A DNA stretch of 64,000 nucleotides from assembly GCF_000283655.1 (NCBI RefSeq), contig NC_016622.1, positions 1,624,501 to 1,688,500 of the forward strand, in the 5' to 3' direction. The notes beneath the pieces were generated by a model, which was not told the origin of the DNA, did not search any database, and saw only the letters and a program-made list of their open reading frames with translations. The position numbers and the translations under genes were made by a program. This DNA is from Azospirillum lipoferum 4B (lineage in GTDB: Bacteria; Pseudomonadota; Alphaproteobacteria; Azospirillales; Azospirillaceae). Positions 1 to 9,469 of this stretch are shown here, one piece after another. How positions within the stretch are numbered: position 1 is the stretch's first letter; every line of letters starts with the position of its first letter.

Positions 1-26
1 GACCGGGAGATCGAGGGGTTTGGCGG

Positions 27-998
27 ATGCGTCGCTGGCGCGGGGTGGGCAGGATCGTCGTGCTGGTCGGCGTGGCAACGCTCGCCGCCTGTGCGCAGAA
101 GCCGGCCGGCACCGGCTCGGGCCTGCCGACCAGCGGCATCTACAAGGTGGGAAAGCCTTATCAGATCAATGGCGTCTGGTATTATCCCAAGGAAGACTAC
201 AGCTATGACGAGACGGGCATCGCGTCCTGGTACGGGCCCGGCTTCCATGAGAAGAATACCGCCAACGGCGAGATCTACGACCAGAACGAACTGACCGCCG
301 CGCACAGGACCCTGCCGATGCCGAGCCTGGTGCGCGTCACCAACCTGGACAACGGCCGGTCAATCGTGGTTCGGGTGAACGACCGCGGCCCCTTCGCCAA
401 TGGCCGCATCATCGACATGTCGCGCCGCGGCGCCCAGTTGCTGGGCTTCGACGGTCCCGGCACGGCGAAGGTCCGCGTGCAGATCCTGGCGGAGGAAAGC
501 CGCGCCATCGCCGCCGCCGCGCGCCAGGGAACCCCGGCGCCGCTGCTGGCGGAAATCGACGGCCCGCCGCCGAAGGCCGCCCCGCGCGGCCGGATCGAGG
601 TGAGCGGACCGTCGGGTCCGGTGACGACGGTTTCGGCCTCGGCAGGCGCGCCGCGCCCGGCGGTGGTCGGCGCCCCGGTGCCGCCGCCCGCCACCGTCGC
701 CGGCAGCATGTCGGAAGGCCGCTTCGTGCCGGCGCCGGTGGTGGCGCAGTTGCCGGTGAAGCCGCAGGAGGCGATCTATGTGCAGGTCGGCGCCTTCGGC
801 AGCGAAGAGAATGTGGCGAAGGCCCGCGCCCGGCTGTCCGCCATGGGCCAGCGTGCCAGCGTCAGCCTGACGCGGTCGGGCGGCATGTCCCTGCATCGCG
901 TCAGGGTCGGGCCGCTGGACAGCGTCGATCGTGCCGACACCCTGCTCAACCAGATCATACAGGCCGGCCTTACGGAGGCCAAAATCGTGGTGGATTGA
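27..998 (+). CDS. rlpA: RlpA-type septal lytic transglycosylase lipoprotein with SPOR domain
   Basis: RlpA proteins cleave denuded glycan strands of peptidoglycan at the division septum and are anchored in the outer membrane. The 323-residue product starts with a hydrophobic signal and a lipobox ending at Cys22 (LAAC). Residues about 60-155 form the double-psi beta-barrel domain, with the SWYGPGFH start and the conserved NDRGPF motif at 118-123. A proline/alanine-rich linker leads to a SPOR domain in the last 75 residues, which in this family binds glycan strands at septa. It lies directly upstream of a PBP5-type carboxypeptidase, a common pairing in alphaproteobacteria that suggests joint work on cell-wall maturation. 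The gene is complete. Confidence 0.93.
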   Translation: MRRWRGVGRIVVLVGVATLAACAQKPAGTGSGLPTSGIYKVGKPYQINGVWYYPKEDYSYDETGIASWYGPGFHEKNTANGEIYDQNELTAAHRTLPMPSLVRVTNLDNGRSIVVRVNDRGPFANGRIIDMSRRGAQLLGFDGPGTAKVRVQILAEESRAIAAAARQGTPAPLLAEIDGPPPKAAPRGRIEVSGPSGPVTTVSASAGAPRPAVVGAPVPPPATVAGSMSEGRFVPAPVVAQLPVKPQEAIYVQVGAFGSEENVAKARARLSAMGQRASVSLTRSGGMSLHRVRVGPLDSVDRADTLLNQIIQAGLTEAKIVVD

Positions 999-1071
999 AC
1001 CGGCCAGCCGAAACCCACCTCGACCGCTCTGCCGAGCGCCTGTGACCGAGTGCCCTTGGAGGATTGTTGCC

Positions 1072-2262
1072 ATGAACGCTGTTGTCGTCCGCCTGTGCGC
1101 CGTTTTCGGCCGTTCCGTCGCTGTCGCGGCCGGAATCGCGATGGCCGGGGCCACGATAGGCGCCGGCATGACCGCGGCCCAGGTCCAGGCCGCGACCATC
1201 GACACCATCGCCAAGCAGGCGATCCTGCTCGACCTGACCTCGAACACCGTGCTGTTCGAGAAGAACGCCGACGAGCGCATGGCGCCGTCGTCGATGAGCA
1301 AGATCATGACCGCCTATCTGACCTTCGAGGCGATCAAGGCCGGCCGCCTGACGCTGGAGAGTTCGCTGCCGGTCAGCGAGCGGGCGTGGCGGATGCAGGG
1401 CTCCAAGATGTTCGTGGAGCTTCACAACAACATCAAGGTCGACGACCTGATCAAAGGCATGATCGTCCAGTCCGGCAACGACGCCTGCATCGTGCTGGCC
1501 GAGGGTCTGGCCGGGTCGGAAGGCTCCTTCGCCGAGCAGGCGAACCGCAAGGCGCGCGAGCTGGGGCTGAAGAACACCAACCTCGTCAACTCCACCGGCT
1601 GGCCCGACCCCAACCACTACATGACGGCCCGCGATCTGGCGCTGCTGGCCGAGCATCTGATCAAGGACTTCCCGGAATACTACCATTATTATTCGATCCG
1701 GGAGTTCAAGTACCACGGCATCAACCAGGGCAACCGCAACCCGCTGCTGTATCGCGGCATGGACGTGGACGGCATGAAGACCGGCCACACCGACGCCGGC
1801 GGCTATGGCCTGACCGCGTCGGGCGAGCGCGAGGGGCGCCGCCTGCTGCTGGTCGTCAACGGCCTGCCCAGCATGCAGGCGCGCGCCGACGAATCGGCCC
1901 GCCTGATCGAATGGGGCTTCCGCGAGTTCGCCTCCTACACGCTCTACAAGGGCGGCGAGACCATCGAGCAGGTGCCGGTCTGGCTGGGCGAGCAGGAGAC
2001 CGTTCCCGTCACCGTGCCGCAGAATCTGAGCGTCACCATGGGCCGCGCCGACCGCCCCGGCATGAAGGTGTCGCTGGTCAGCAACGCCCCCGTCGCCGCG
2101 CCGATCAAGAAGGGCGACACGGTGGGCAAGCTGGTGATCTCCGCCCCCGGCTTCCCGGGCAAGGAGGTGCCGGTGGTGGCCGCCCAGGACGTGCCGAAGG
2201 CCGGCATCTTCGGCCGCGCCTTCGCCGCCGCCAAGTACCTCGTCTTCGGCAACAGCCTGTGA
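1072..2262 (+). CDS. D-alanyl-D-alanine carboxypeptidase, PBP5/DacF family
   Basis: Removes the terminal D-alanine from peptidoglycan pentapeptides in the periplasm. All three penicilloyl-serine transferase motifs are visible in the 396-residue protein: SxxK at Ser74-Lys77, SGN at 134-136 and KTG at 236-238. A signal peptide ends near residue 41 (VQA/ATID). The beta-rich PBP5 C-terminal domain follows from about residue 290, and a hydrophobic C-terminus could act as a membrane-binding helix. The start is chosen because GGAGGA lies just upstream of this ATG; the open frame upstream has no ribosome site. The stop is followed within 12 nt by tmk. Confidence 0.95.
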   Translation: MNAVVVRLCAVFGRSVAVAAGIAMAGATIGAGMTAAQVQAATIDTIAKQAILLDLTSNTVLFEKNADERMAPSSMSKIMTAYLTFEAIKAGRLTLESSLPVSERAWRMQGSKMFVELHNNIKVDDLIKGMIVQSGNDACIVLAEGLAGSEGSFAEQANRKARELGLKNTNLVNSTGWPDPNHYMTARDLALLAEHLIKDFPEYYHYYSIREFKYHGINQGNRNPLLYRGMDVDGMKTGHTDAGGYGLTASGEREGRRLLLVVNGLPSMQARADESARLIEWGFREFASYTLYKGGETIEQVPVWLGEQETVPVTVPQNLSVTMGRADRPGMKVSLVSNAPVAAPIKKGDTVGKLVISAPGFPGKEVPVVAAQDVPKAGIFGRAFAAAKYLVFGNSL

Positions 2263-2273
2263 CCGTGACGACC

Positions 2274-2948
2274 ATGCCGACCGCCTCAATTCCCGGCCAT
2301 CGCGGGCGCTTCATCACGCTGGAAGGCGGCGAAGGGGCCGGCAAGTCGACGCAGCTGCGCCGGCTGGCCGAGACCCTGCGCGAGGCCCTGCGCGCCCGCG
2401 GCCTTGAGTTGGTGACGACGCGCGAGCCGGGCGGGTCGCCGGGAGCCGAGGAGATCCGCGGCCTGCTGGTGACCGGCGAGACCGGACGCTGGAGCCCGGT
2501 GACGGAGGCGCTGCTGCACACCGCCGCCCGCCGCGACCATCTGGAACGCACGGTCTGGCCGGCGCTGGAGGCCGGGAACTGGGTGCTGTGCGACCGCTTC
2601 TTCGACAGCACCATGGCCTATCAGGGCTATGGGCTGGGGCTGGGGCGCGAGCTGGTGGAGACCTTGCAGACGGCTGCGCTGGGCGGTTTCCGCCCCGACC
2701 TGACGCTGATCCTCGACATCGACGTGGAGACCGGGCTGCGCCGGGCGGTGGCGCGCCATGGCGGCGAGGACCGCTATGAGCGGATGGACATCGGCTTTCA
2801 CCAGCGGCTGCGCGACGGCTTCCTCGACATCGCCCGGCGGGAGCCGGAGCGCTGCGCCGTGGTCGATGCCGACGCCGACCTCGACACCGTGCAGGCCCGC
2901 ATCCGGGACGCGGTGGCCGGGCGGCTGGGGCTGGAGCTGACGCCGTGA
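2274..2948 (+). CDS. tmk: Thymidylate kinase
   Basis: Phosphorylates dTMP to dTDP in the cytoplasm, an essential step of dTTP supply. The 224-residue protein has the P-loop GGEGAGKST at residues 18-26, the dTMP-binding region with EPGGSPGAEEIR, the DRFFDSTMAYQG segment and a lid with ARHGGEDRYERMD. An in-frame GTG at 2259 that overlaps the stop of the preceding gene (GTGA) is an alternative start and would add five residues. The 3' end overlaps the GTG start of holB by four bases, so the two are probably translationally coupled. The tmk-holB pairing is common in bacteria and joins two replication-related functions. Confidence 0.95.
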   Translation: MPTASIPGHRGRFITLEGGEGAGKSTQLRRLAETLREALRARGLELVTTREPGGSPGAEEIRGLLVTGETGRWSPVTEALLHTAARRDHLERTVWPALEAGNWVLCDRFFDSTMAYQGYGLGLGRELVETLQTAALGGFRPDLTLILDIDVETGLRRAVARHGGEDRYERMDIGFHQRLRDGFLDIARREPERCAVVDADADLDTVQARIRDAVAGRLGLELTP

Positions 2949-4078
2949 GCAAGGCGCGCACCCCTGCCCCGGCGGCACCCGCCGCCGAAGAGGCGCTCGC
3001 ACCCCGGCGCAACCCGGACCTCGTCGGTCATGGGGAGGCGGAACGGCTGCTGCTGGAGGCGTGGAACTCCGGCCGGCTGCCGCATGCCTGGCTGATCGGC
3101 GGGACGCCGGGGATCGGCAAGGCGACGCTGGCCTTCCGCTTCGCCCGCTTCGTCCTGGCGCAGGAGCAGGCGGGCGACAGCCTGTTTGGCGGGGCCGCGC
3201 CCGTCACCTCGCTGCATATCGGGCCGGACCATCCGGTGTTCCGGCGGGTGGCGTCGGGCGGGCATGCCGACATGCTGACCATCGAGCGCCAGCGCGACGA
3301 GAAGAAGGGCCGGCTGAAGCGCGACATCGCGGTGGACGACGTGCGCAAGATCGGCCCCTTCCTGCGCCGCACCTCGGCGGAAGGCGGCTGGCGCGTCGCG
3401 GTGATCGACGGCGCCGACCGCATGAACCTGAGCGGCCTGAACGCCATCCTGAAGATCCTGGAGGAGCCGCCGCCCGGCGCCCTGCTGCTGCTGGTCAGCG
3501 ACAATCCCGGCGGCATGCTGCCGACCATCCGCTCGCGCTGCCGCAAGCTGACGCTGAAGCCGCTGGCCGAAGAGACGGTGATAGACCTGCTGGGGCAGCA
3601 CCGGCCGGACATCGCCGCCGACGACCGCCCGGCGCTGGCCCGTTTGTCGGAGGGCAGCGTCGGCCGCGCCATCGATCTGGCCGACGCCGGCGGGCTGGCA
3701 CTCTACCGCGAGATGATCGGGCTGCTGTCCGACCTGCCGCGCCTCGACATCGTCGCGGCGCATGCCTTCGGCGACAAGCTGACCCGCAAGCAGGACGACG
3801 GGATGTTCGAGACGGCGACGGAACTGCTGGTCTGGTGGCTGGCCCGCTTCGCCCGGTCGCTCGCCCGCGGCTCCTGGCCGGCGGAGGTGGTGCCGGGAGA
3901 GGCCGCCCTGATGACCCGGTTGGCCAATGCCCCCAACCCCAATGTTCGTAGTCTTGAACGTTGGGTGGAGGTGTGGGAAAAGGTTCAGCGTCTTTTCGCG
4001 CGCGCGGAATCCGCAAACCTGGACCGCAAGCAGGTGGTCCTGAACGCCCTGTCGGCGCTGGAAACGGCCGCCGCCTAG
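2945..4078 (+). CDS. holB: DNA polymerase III subunit delta'
   Basis: Component of the clamp-loader complex that places the beta clamp on primed DNA. The 377-residue AAA+ protein has a Walker A-like segment GGTPGIGKA near 52-60, the segment ILKILEEPP at 168-176 and the SRC arginine-finger motif at 197-199. The four-cysteine zinc module seen in many clamp-loader subunits is absent, and a charged insertion lies at about 115-128. The GTG start overlaps the tmk stop (GTGA). Downstream comes metG after a short gap, the usual order in this bacterial group. Confidence 0.93.
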   Translation: MSKARTPAPAAPAAEEALAPRRNPDLVGHGEAERLLLEAWNSGRLPHAWLIGGTPGIGKATLAFRFARFVLAQEQAGDSLFGGAAPVTSLHIGPDHPVFRRVASGGHADMLTIERQRDEKKGRLKRDIAVDDVRKIGPFLRRTSAEGGWRVAVIDGADRMNLSGLNAILKILEEPPPGALLLLVSDNPGGMLPTIRSRCRKLTLKPLAEETVIDLLGQHRPDIAADDRPALARLSEGSVGRAIDLADAGGLALYREMIGLLSDLPRLDIVAAHAFGDKLTRKQDDGMFETATELLVWWLARFARSLARGSWPAEVVPGEAALMTRLANAPNPNVRSLERWVEVWEKVQRLFARAESANLDRKQVVLNALSALETAAA

Positions 4079-4126
4079 CGTTCCTTGAGACGAGCCGACA
4101 AACCTTTTTGGAAGAAAGTGCCGCAA

Positions 4127-5677
4127 ATGGCCGGGCCGAAGACCTTCTACCTGACGACGCCGATCTATTACGTGAACGACGTGCCGCACATCGGCCACGC
4201 CTACACGACGCTTGCCTGCGACGTCCTCGCCCGGTTCATGCGCCTCGACGGCTATGACGTGAAGTTCCTGACCGGCACCGACGAGCATGGCCAGAAGGTG
4301 GAGAAGTCGGCGGAGAAGGCCGGCATCGCGCCGCAGGACTTCACCGACCGGGTGTCGCAGAACTTCCGCGATCTCGTCTCGCTGATGAACTACTCCAACG
4401 ACGACTTCATCCGCACCACCGAGCCGCGCCACGTCAAGTCGGTGCAGGCGTTGTGGACGGTGCTGAAGGATCGCGGCGAGATTTATCTGGGATCCTACGC
4501 CGGCTGGTATTCGGTCCGCGACGAGGCTTTCTATGGCGAGGACGAGCTGACCACCAGCCCGACCGGCAAGAAGATCGCCCCGACCGGCGCTGAATGCGAG
4601 TGGGTGGAGGAGCCGTCCTACTTCTTCAAGCTCTCGGCCTGGCAGGACCGGCTGATCGAGTTCTATGAGCAGAACCCGGATTTCATCGCGCCGGCCGGCA
4701 AGCGCAACGAGGTGATGGCCTTCGTCAAGTCGGGGCTGAAGGATTTGTCGGTCAGCCGCACCACCTTCAAGTGGGGCATCCCGGTGCCGGGCGACGACGC
4801 CCACATCATGTATGTCTGGCTCGACGCGCTGGCGAACTACATCACCGCCGTCGGCTATCCCGACACCACCGGCGAGTATGCGAAGTACTGGCCGGCCGAC
4901 CTGCACATGGTCGGCAAGGACATCCTGCGCTTCCACGCCGTCTATTGGCCGGCCTTCCTGATGGCCGCCGGCCTGCAGCCGCCGAAGAGGGTGTTCGCCC
5001 ACGGCTGGTGGACCATCGAAGGCCAGAAGATGTCGAAGTCTCTCGGCAACGTCATCGCGCCGGAGACGCTGGTCGACACCTATGGCCTCGACCAGACCCG
5101 CTATTTCCTGCTGCGCGAAGTGCCGTTCGGCAATGACGGCGATTTCTCGCACAAGCAGATGGTCAACCGGATCAACGGCAACCTCGCCAACGATTACGGC
5201 AATCTGGTGCAGCGCGTGCTGTCGATGATCGGCAAGAACTGCGGCGCCGCGGTGCCGACGCCGGGCGAGTTCACCGAAGCGGACAACGCGCTGCTGGGTG
5301 CCGCCTACGGCATGATCGACATCGTGCGGGCGGAGATCAGGGCGCAGGCCTTCCACAAGGCGCTGGATGCCATCTGGGCCGTGGTCGGCGATGCCAACCG
5401 CTATGTCGACGAACAGGCCCCCTGGGCGTTGAAGAAGACCGATCCGGCGCGCATGGCGACCGTGCTGTATGTGCTGGCCGAGACGATCCGCCATCTCGCC
5501 ATCCTGACCCAGCCGGTGATGCCGGACAGCTCCGCCCGGATCCTCGACCTGCTGGCGCTGGGTCCGGATGCGCGCGGCTTCGGCACGCTGGGTCCGGCGG
5601 GGGCGCTGGTCGCCGGCACGCCGCTGCCGACGCCGCAGGGCGTCTTCCCGCGTTACGTCGAAGAACCGAAGGCCTGA
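4127..5677 (+). CDS. metG: Methionyl-tRNA synthetase
   Basis: Class I aminoacyl-tRNA synthetase that charges tRNA-Met. The 516-residue protein has the HIGH signature exactly at residues 21-24 and KMSKS at 301-305. The connective peptide lacks the four-cysteine knuckle, so this is the short zinc-free type, and there is no C-terminal EMAP/Trbp111-like dimerisation domain. The ATG giving MAGPKTFYLTTP is preferred because the homologous core begins at residue 5; a TTG at 4085 would add 14 residues. It belongs to the co-directional tmk-holB-metG-tatD run. Confidence 0.96.
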   Translation: MAGPKTFYLTTPIYYVNDVPHIGHAYTTLACDVLARFMRLDGYDVKFLTGTDEHGQKVEKSAEKAGIAPQDFTDRVSQNFRDLVSLMNYSNDDFIRTTEPRHVKSVQALWTVLKDRGEIYLGSYAGWYSVRDEAFYGEDELTTSPTGKKIAPTGAECEWVEEPSYFFKLSAWQDRLIEFYEQNPDFIAPAGKRNEVMAFVKSGLKDLSVSRTTFKWGIPVPGDDAHIMYVWLDALANYITAVGYPDTTGEYAKYWPADLHMVGKDILRFHAVYWPAFLMAAGLQPPKRVFAHGWWTIEGQKMSKSLGNVIAPETLVDTYGLDQTRYFLLREVPFGNDGDFSHKQMVNRINGNLANDYGNLVQRVLSMIGKNCGAAVPTPGEFTEADNALLGAAYGMIDIVRAEIRAQAFHKALDAIWAVVGDANRYVDEQAPWALKKTDPARMATVLYVLAETIRHLAILTQPVMPDSSARILDLLALGPDARGFGTLGPAGALVAGTPLPTPQGVFPRYVEEPKA

Positions 5678-5686
5678 GTTCCGCTT

Positions 5687-6481
5687 ATGCTCGTCGACAG
5701 CCATTGCCATCTGGACTTTCCCGATTTCGCCGAAGAGCTGGACGCGGTCGTCGACCGCGCCCGGCAGGCCGGCATCGGGCGGATGGTCACCATCTGCACC
5801 TATATCAGCCGGTTCGACCGCATCCTGGCGGTGGCGGAGCGCTATGACGACATCCTCTGCTCGGTTGGGGTCCATCCCCATCAGGCGGCGGAGGAGTTCG
5901 CCATCACCACCGTCGAGAAGCTGGTGGAGCTGTCGCGCCATCCCAAGGTGATCGGGCTGGGCGAGACCGGGCTCGATTACTTCTATGACAAGAGCCCCCG
6001 CGACCAGCAGCAGGAATGCTTCCGCCGGCATATCCGCGCCAGCCTGGAAACCGGCCTGCCGCTGATCATCCATACCCGCGACGCCGACGACGACACCATG
6101 CGCATCGTCAAGGAGGAAGCCGCCGGACAAACGGTGAAGGGGCTGCTGCACTGCTTCAGCTCTGGCCGCGCGCTGGCGGAAGAGGCGGTGGAGTACGGTT
6201 TCAGCCTGTCGCTGTCGGGGATCGTCACCTTCAAGAAGTCGGAAGACCTGCGCGCCATCGTGAAGGACGTGCCGCTCGACCGCATCCTGGTGGAGACGGA
6301 CGCGCCCTATCTGGCGCCGATCCCCTTCCGCGGCAAGCGCAACGAGCCGGCCTATGTCGCCCACACCGCGGCCTGCGTGGCGGAGGTGAAGGGGGTGTCG
6401 GCCGAGGAGCTGGCGCGCGTGACCACCGACAACTTCTTCCGCCTGTTCGACAAGGCCGCCCCAGGCAAGGCGGCTGCATGA
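5687..6481 (+). CDS. tatD: TatD-family metal-dependent hydrolase/DNase
   Basis: TatD proteins are TIM-barrel, metal-dependent hydrolases with 3'-5' exonuclease activity on DNA. The 264-residue product has the HxH metal motif at His6/His8, the GLGETGLDYFYD strand with the metal-bridging Glu, the LHCFSSG motif and the C-terminal ETDAPYLAP segment. It starts nine nt after the metG stop and its own stop overlaps the next start by ATGA, so the genes are very probably one transcript. The role of TatD beyond nuclease activity (DNA repair, quality control) is not settled for this family. Confidence 0.93.
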   Translation: MLVDSHCHLDFPDFAEELDAVVDRARQAGIGRMVTICTYISRFDRILAVAERYDDILCSVGVHPHQAAEEFAITTVEKLVELSRHPKVIGLGETGLDYFYDKSPRDQQQECFRRHIRASLETGLPLIIHTRDADDDTMRIVKEEAAGQTVKGLLHCFSSGRALAEEAVEYGFSLSLSGIVTFKKSEDLRAIVKDVPLDRILVETDAPYLAPIPFRGKRNEPAYVAHTAACVAEVKGVSAEELARVTTDNFFRLFDKAAPGKAAA

Positions 6482-7287
6482 CGCTGGACGGCGCATCAAC
6501 CGGCGCGATGCGCGTGACCGTCCTCGGCTGCGGCGGGTCGCGCGGCGTTCCGGTGATCGCCGGTGTGCCGGGTGGCCAGTGGGGCCGCTGCGATCCTGCC
6601 AACCCGAAGAACCGCCGCATGCGCCCGTCGGTGCTGGTCGAGAGCGGCGGGGTGTCGGTTCTGGTCGACACCTCCCCCGACCTGCGGCAGCAGTTGCTGG
6701 ACAGCGGCTGTGCGCGGCTGGATGCCGTGCTGTGGACGCACCAGCATGCCGACCATTGCCACGGCATCGACGAGCTGCGCGAGATCTGCCGGCAGATGCA
6801 TGCGCCCATCGACGCCTATGGCTGGGACGAGCATCTGCGCGACATCGAGATCCGCTTCCCCTATTGCTTCGATCCGCTGCCGGAGGGGTATCCGTTCTAC
6901 CGGCCGGTGCTGAAGACGCACCGCATCACCGGCCCGTTCAGCGTGAAGGGGCTGGAGGTGACGCCGTTCGAGCAGGACCACGGCTATATGCGGACGGTGG
7001 GCTACCGGTTCGGCGGCTTCGCCTATTCGACCGACGTGGTGCGGCTGGACGAGCGGGCCTTCGCGGCGCTGGCGGGGGTGGACACCTGGGTGGTCGATTG
7101 CGGCCGGATCGAGCCGCCGCATCCGGTGCATGCGCATCTGGCGCTGACGCTGGAATGGATCGAACGGGTGCAGCCGCGGCGGGCCTATCTGACCCACATG
7201 GACAACACGATGGATTACGACAGCCTGCGGCGGATTCTGCCGGAGGGGGTCGAGCCGGCGTATGACGGGATGGTGATCGAGGTGTGA
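6478..7287 (+). CDS. MBL-fold metallo-hydrolase (PhnP/PqqB-like)
   Basis: Metallo-beta-lactamase fold phosphodiesterase of the PhnP-like group. The 269-residue protein has the motif HQHADH (His88, His90, Asp92, His93), an N-terminal GCGGSRGVP turn and a late THMDNTMDYDSL metal-ligand segment. The family cleaves phosphodiester bonds in small molecules; no phn genes are nearby, so a PhnP role in phosphonate breakdown is not implied. It overlaps tatD by ATGA, a conserved pairing in alphaproteobacteria. An internal ATG at 6508 (MRVTVLGCGG) would give a core-only protein and is a possible true start. Confidence 0.85.
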   Translation: MTLDGASTGAMRVTVLGCGGSRGVPVIAGVPGGQWGRCDPANPKNRRMRPSVLVESGGVSVLVDTSPDLRQQLLDSGCARLDAVLWTHQHADHCHGIDELREICRQMHAPIDAYGWDEHLRDIEIRFPYCFDPLPEGYPFYRPVLKTHRITGPFSVKGLEVTPFEQDHGYMRTVGYRFGGFAYSTDVVRLDERAFAALAGVDTWVVDCGRIEPPHPVHAHLALTLEWIERVQPRRAYLTHMDNTMDYDSLRRILPEGVEPAYDGMVIEV

Positions 7288-7298
7288 GGGTGGCTAGC

Positions 7299-7422
7299 CC
7301 CCTCCCCATCCCTCCCCCGCTTCGCGGGAGAGGGGGTAGGACGCTTGTCGGAGTGACTTAACTGCCGAAGCGGCGGCAGTCCCCTCTCCCGCCAAAGGCG
7401 GGGGAGGGTTAGGGAGGGGGCA
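7299..7422. repeat. Intergenic hairpin repeat, copy 1
   Basis: GC-rich repeat filling the gap between two convergent genes. The right half holds a 12-bp stem (7382-7393 with 7397-7408) around an AAA loop; the left half holds a second hairpin around CTCCC...GCGGGAG. The last 52 bases match the repeat ending at 14950 at 49 of 52 positions, and the differences in the stem are compensatory. It probably acts as a bidirectional transcription terminator or is a REP/MITE-like dispersed element. Confidence 0.75.
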
Positions 7423-7452
7423 AAAGCCTGAACCTCCCCACCCAAAAGCCCC

Positions 7453-8596
<1,144 letters not shown>

Positions 8597-9026
8597 CTTG
8601 TCACCGGACCGCGACCGGACGGCCCGCAACCGGCAGGACCGGCCGCTGGCTGCAGCCGGCCGCAGCAGGTCGAGCGAAAAAGCAAAATGGCTGGATTCTA
8701 AGCCCGGCCAAGCGGACGGCACGGCAAGGGGGCGTCTTGAGGCGGGAAGTCATGGGGCAGGCGTCACGGGAACCTGATGCGTCCGCGCATGGCCAGCCCA
8801 ATCGGTCCCCCGGAGTTCCGCCATGTTCCTTGCGCGTCCTCCCAACCATCCGGGTTTGCAGCCGGCCTTCCGGCCGATCCGTCCCAGCTTTCTTTCGCTG
8901 TTCGGATTATGCAGGAAGCGAACGGTCGCGATCAAGCGCGAAGCGGAATTGACGTCCGTATTTCAGGGGTTTAACGGTGCGGCGGGAAGCCGCGGAGTCC
9001 ATTCGGCCGGGCCGGCGGAGCGCAGG

Positions 9027-9044
9027 GCGACGCCGGGGCGTCGC
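9027..9044 (-). terminator. Hairpin after the YkgJ-type gene
   Basis: A perfect 8-bp stem (GCGACGCC / GGCGTCGC) with a two-base spacer starts 10 bases beyond the stop codon of the leftward gene. There is no T-tract, so it may be a weak terminator or an mRNA 3'-end stabiliser. Confidence 0.4.
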
Positions 9045-9053
9045 TCCGGCTCA

Positions 9054-9437
9054 TCACCGCTGCATCATCGCGCTTTCCTTGCCGCAGAGGAAGAACACCT
9101 TCGAATAGACCTTCAGCAGCGCGTCGGTCAGCGCCTGCACTTCCGGGCTGCCCATGGCGCGCGGCTTGGCGGGGTCGACATGCAGGACGCAGCTGTCCTT
9201 CACGTCGTTGAAGGCGGCCAGCGCATGGATGCGGTCGGGGCGGAACTCGTCGGGGAAATTCTCGTCCATCAGCCAGAAGCACTGGAAGTTCCGGCAGGAT
9301 TGCGGCCGCTCCTCGTAGATCGAGCAGCCCTTGCCCTGGTCGCAGGACGCGCACCATTTGGCCGAAGGCTTCTTCAATTCCGGCACCCCCATCAGCTTGC
9401 AGCAGAGGGTGCATTCACCGCAGTTGCGGTCGGACAT
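9054..9437 (-). CDS. YkgJ-family cysteine cluster (zinc/iron-chelating) protein
   Basis: Small protein of the CxxCxxCC family. The 127-residue product has Cys6, Cys9, Cys12-Cys13, then Cys29, Cys32, Cys38, Cys48 and Cys53, the full ligand set for an Fe-S or zinc site. The family has no firmly established role. The start is set by GGAG six bases upstream of the ATG; the longer frame upstream runs antisense-like through the neighbouring EAL gene and is ignored. It lies 32 bases downstream of the cyclic-di-GMP gene on the same strand and may be co-transcribed with it. Confidence 0.85.
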   Translation of the reverse strand: MSDRNCGECTLCCKLMGVPELKKPSAKWCASCDQGKGCSIYEERPQSCRNFQCFWLMDENFPDEFRPDRIHALAAFNDVKDSCVLHVDPAKPRAMGSPEVQALTDALLKVYSKVFFLCGKESAMMQR

Positions 9438-9469
9438 CACAAACTCCAAATCAGCGGCTCGCAACGGCT

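Noticed and set aside
2798-6499. A 1,233-codon leftward open frame
   Set aside because: It runs antisense through tmk, holB, metG and tatD and has His/Gln/Arg-rich shadow composition with no start signals.
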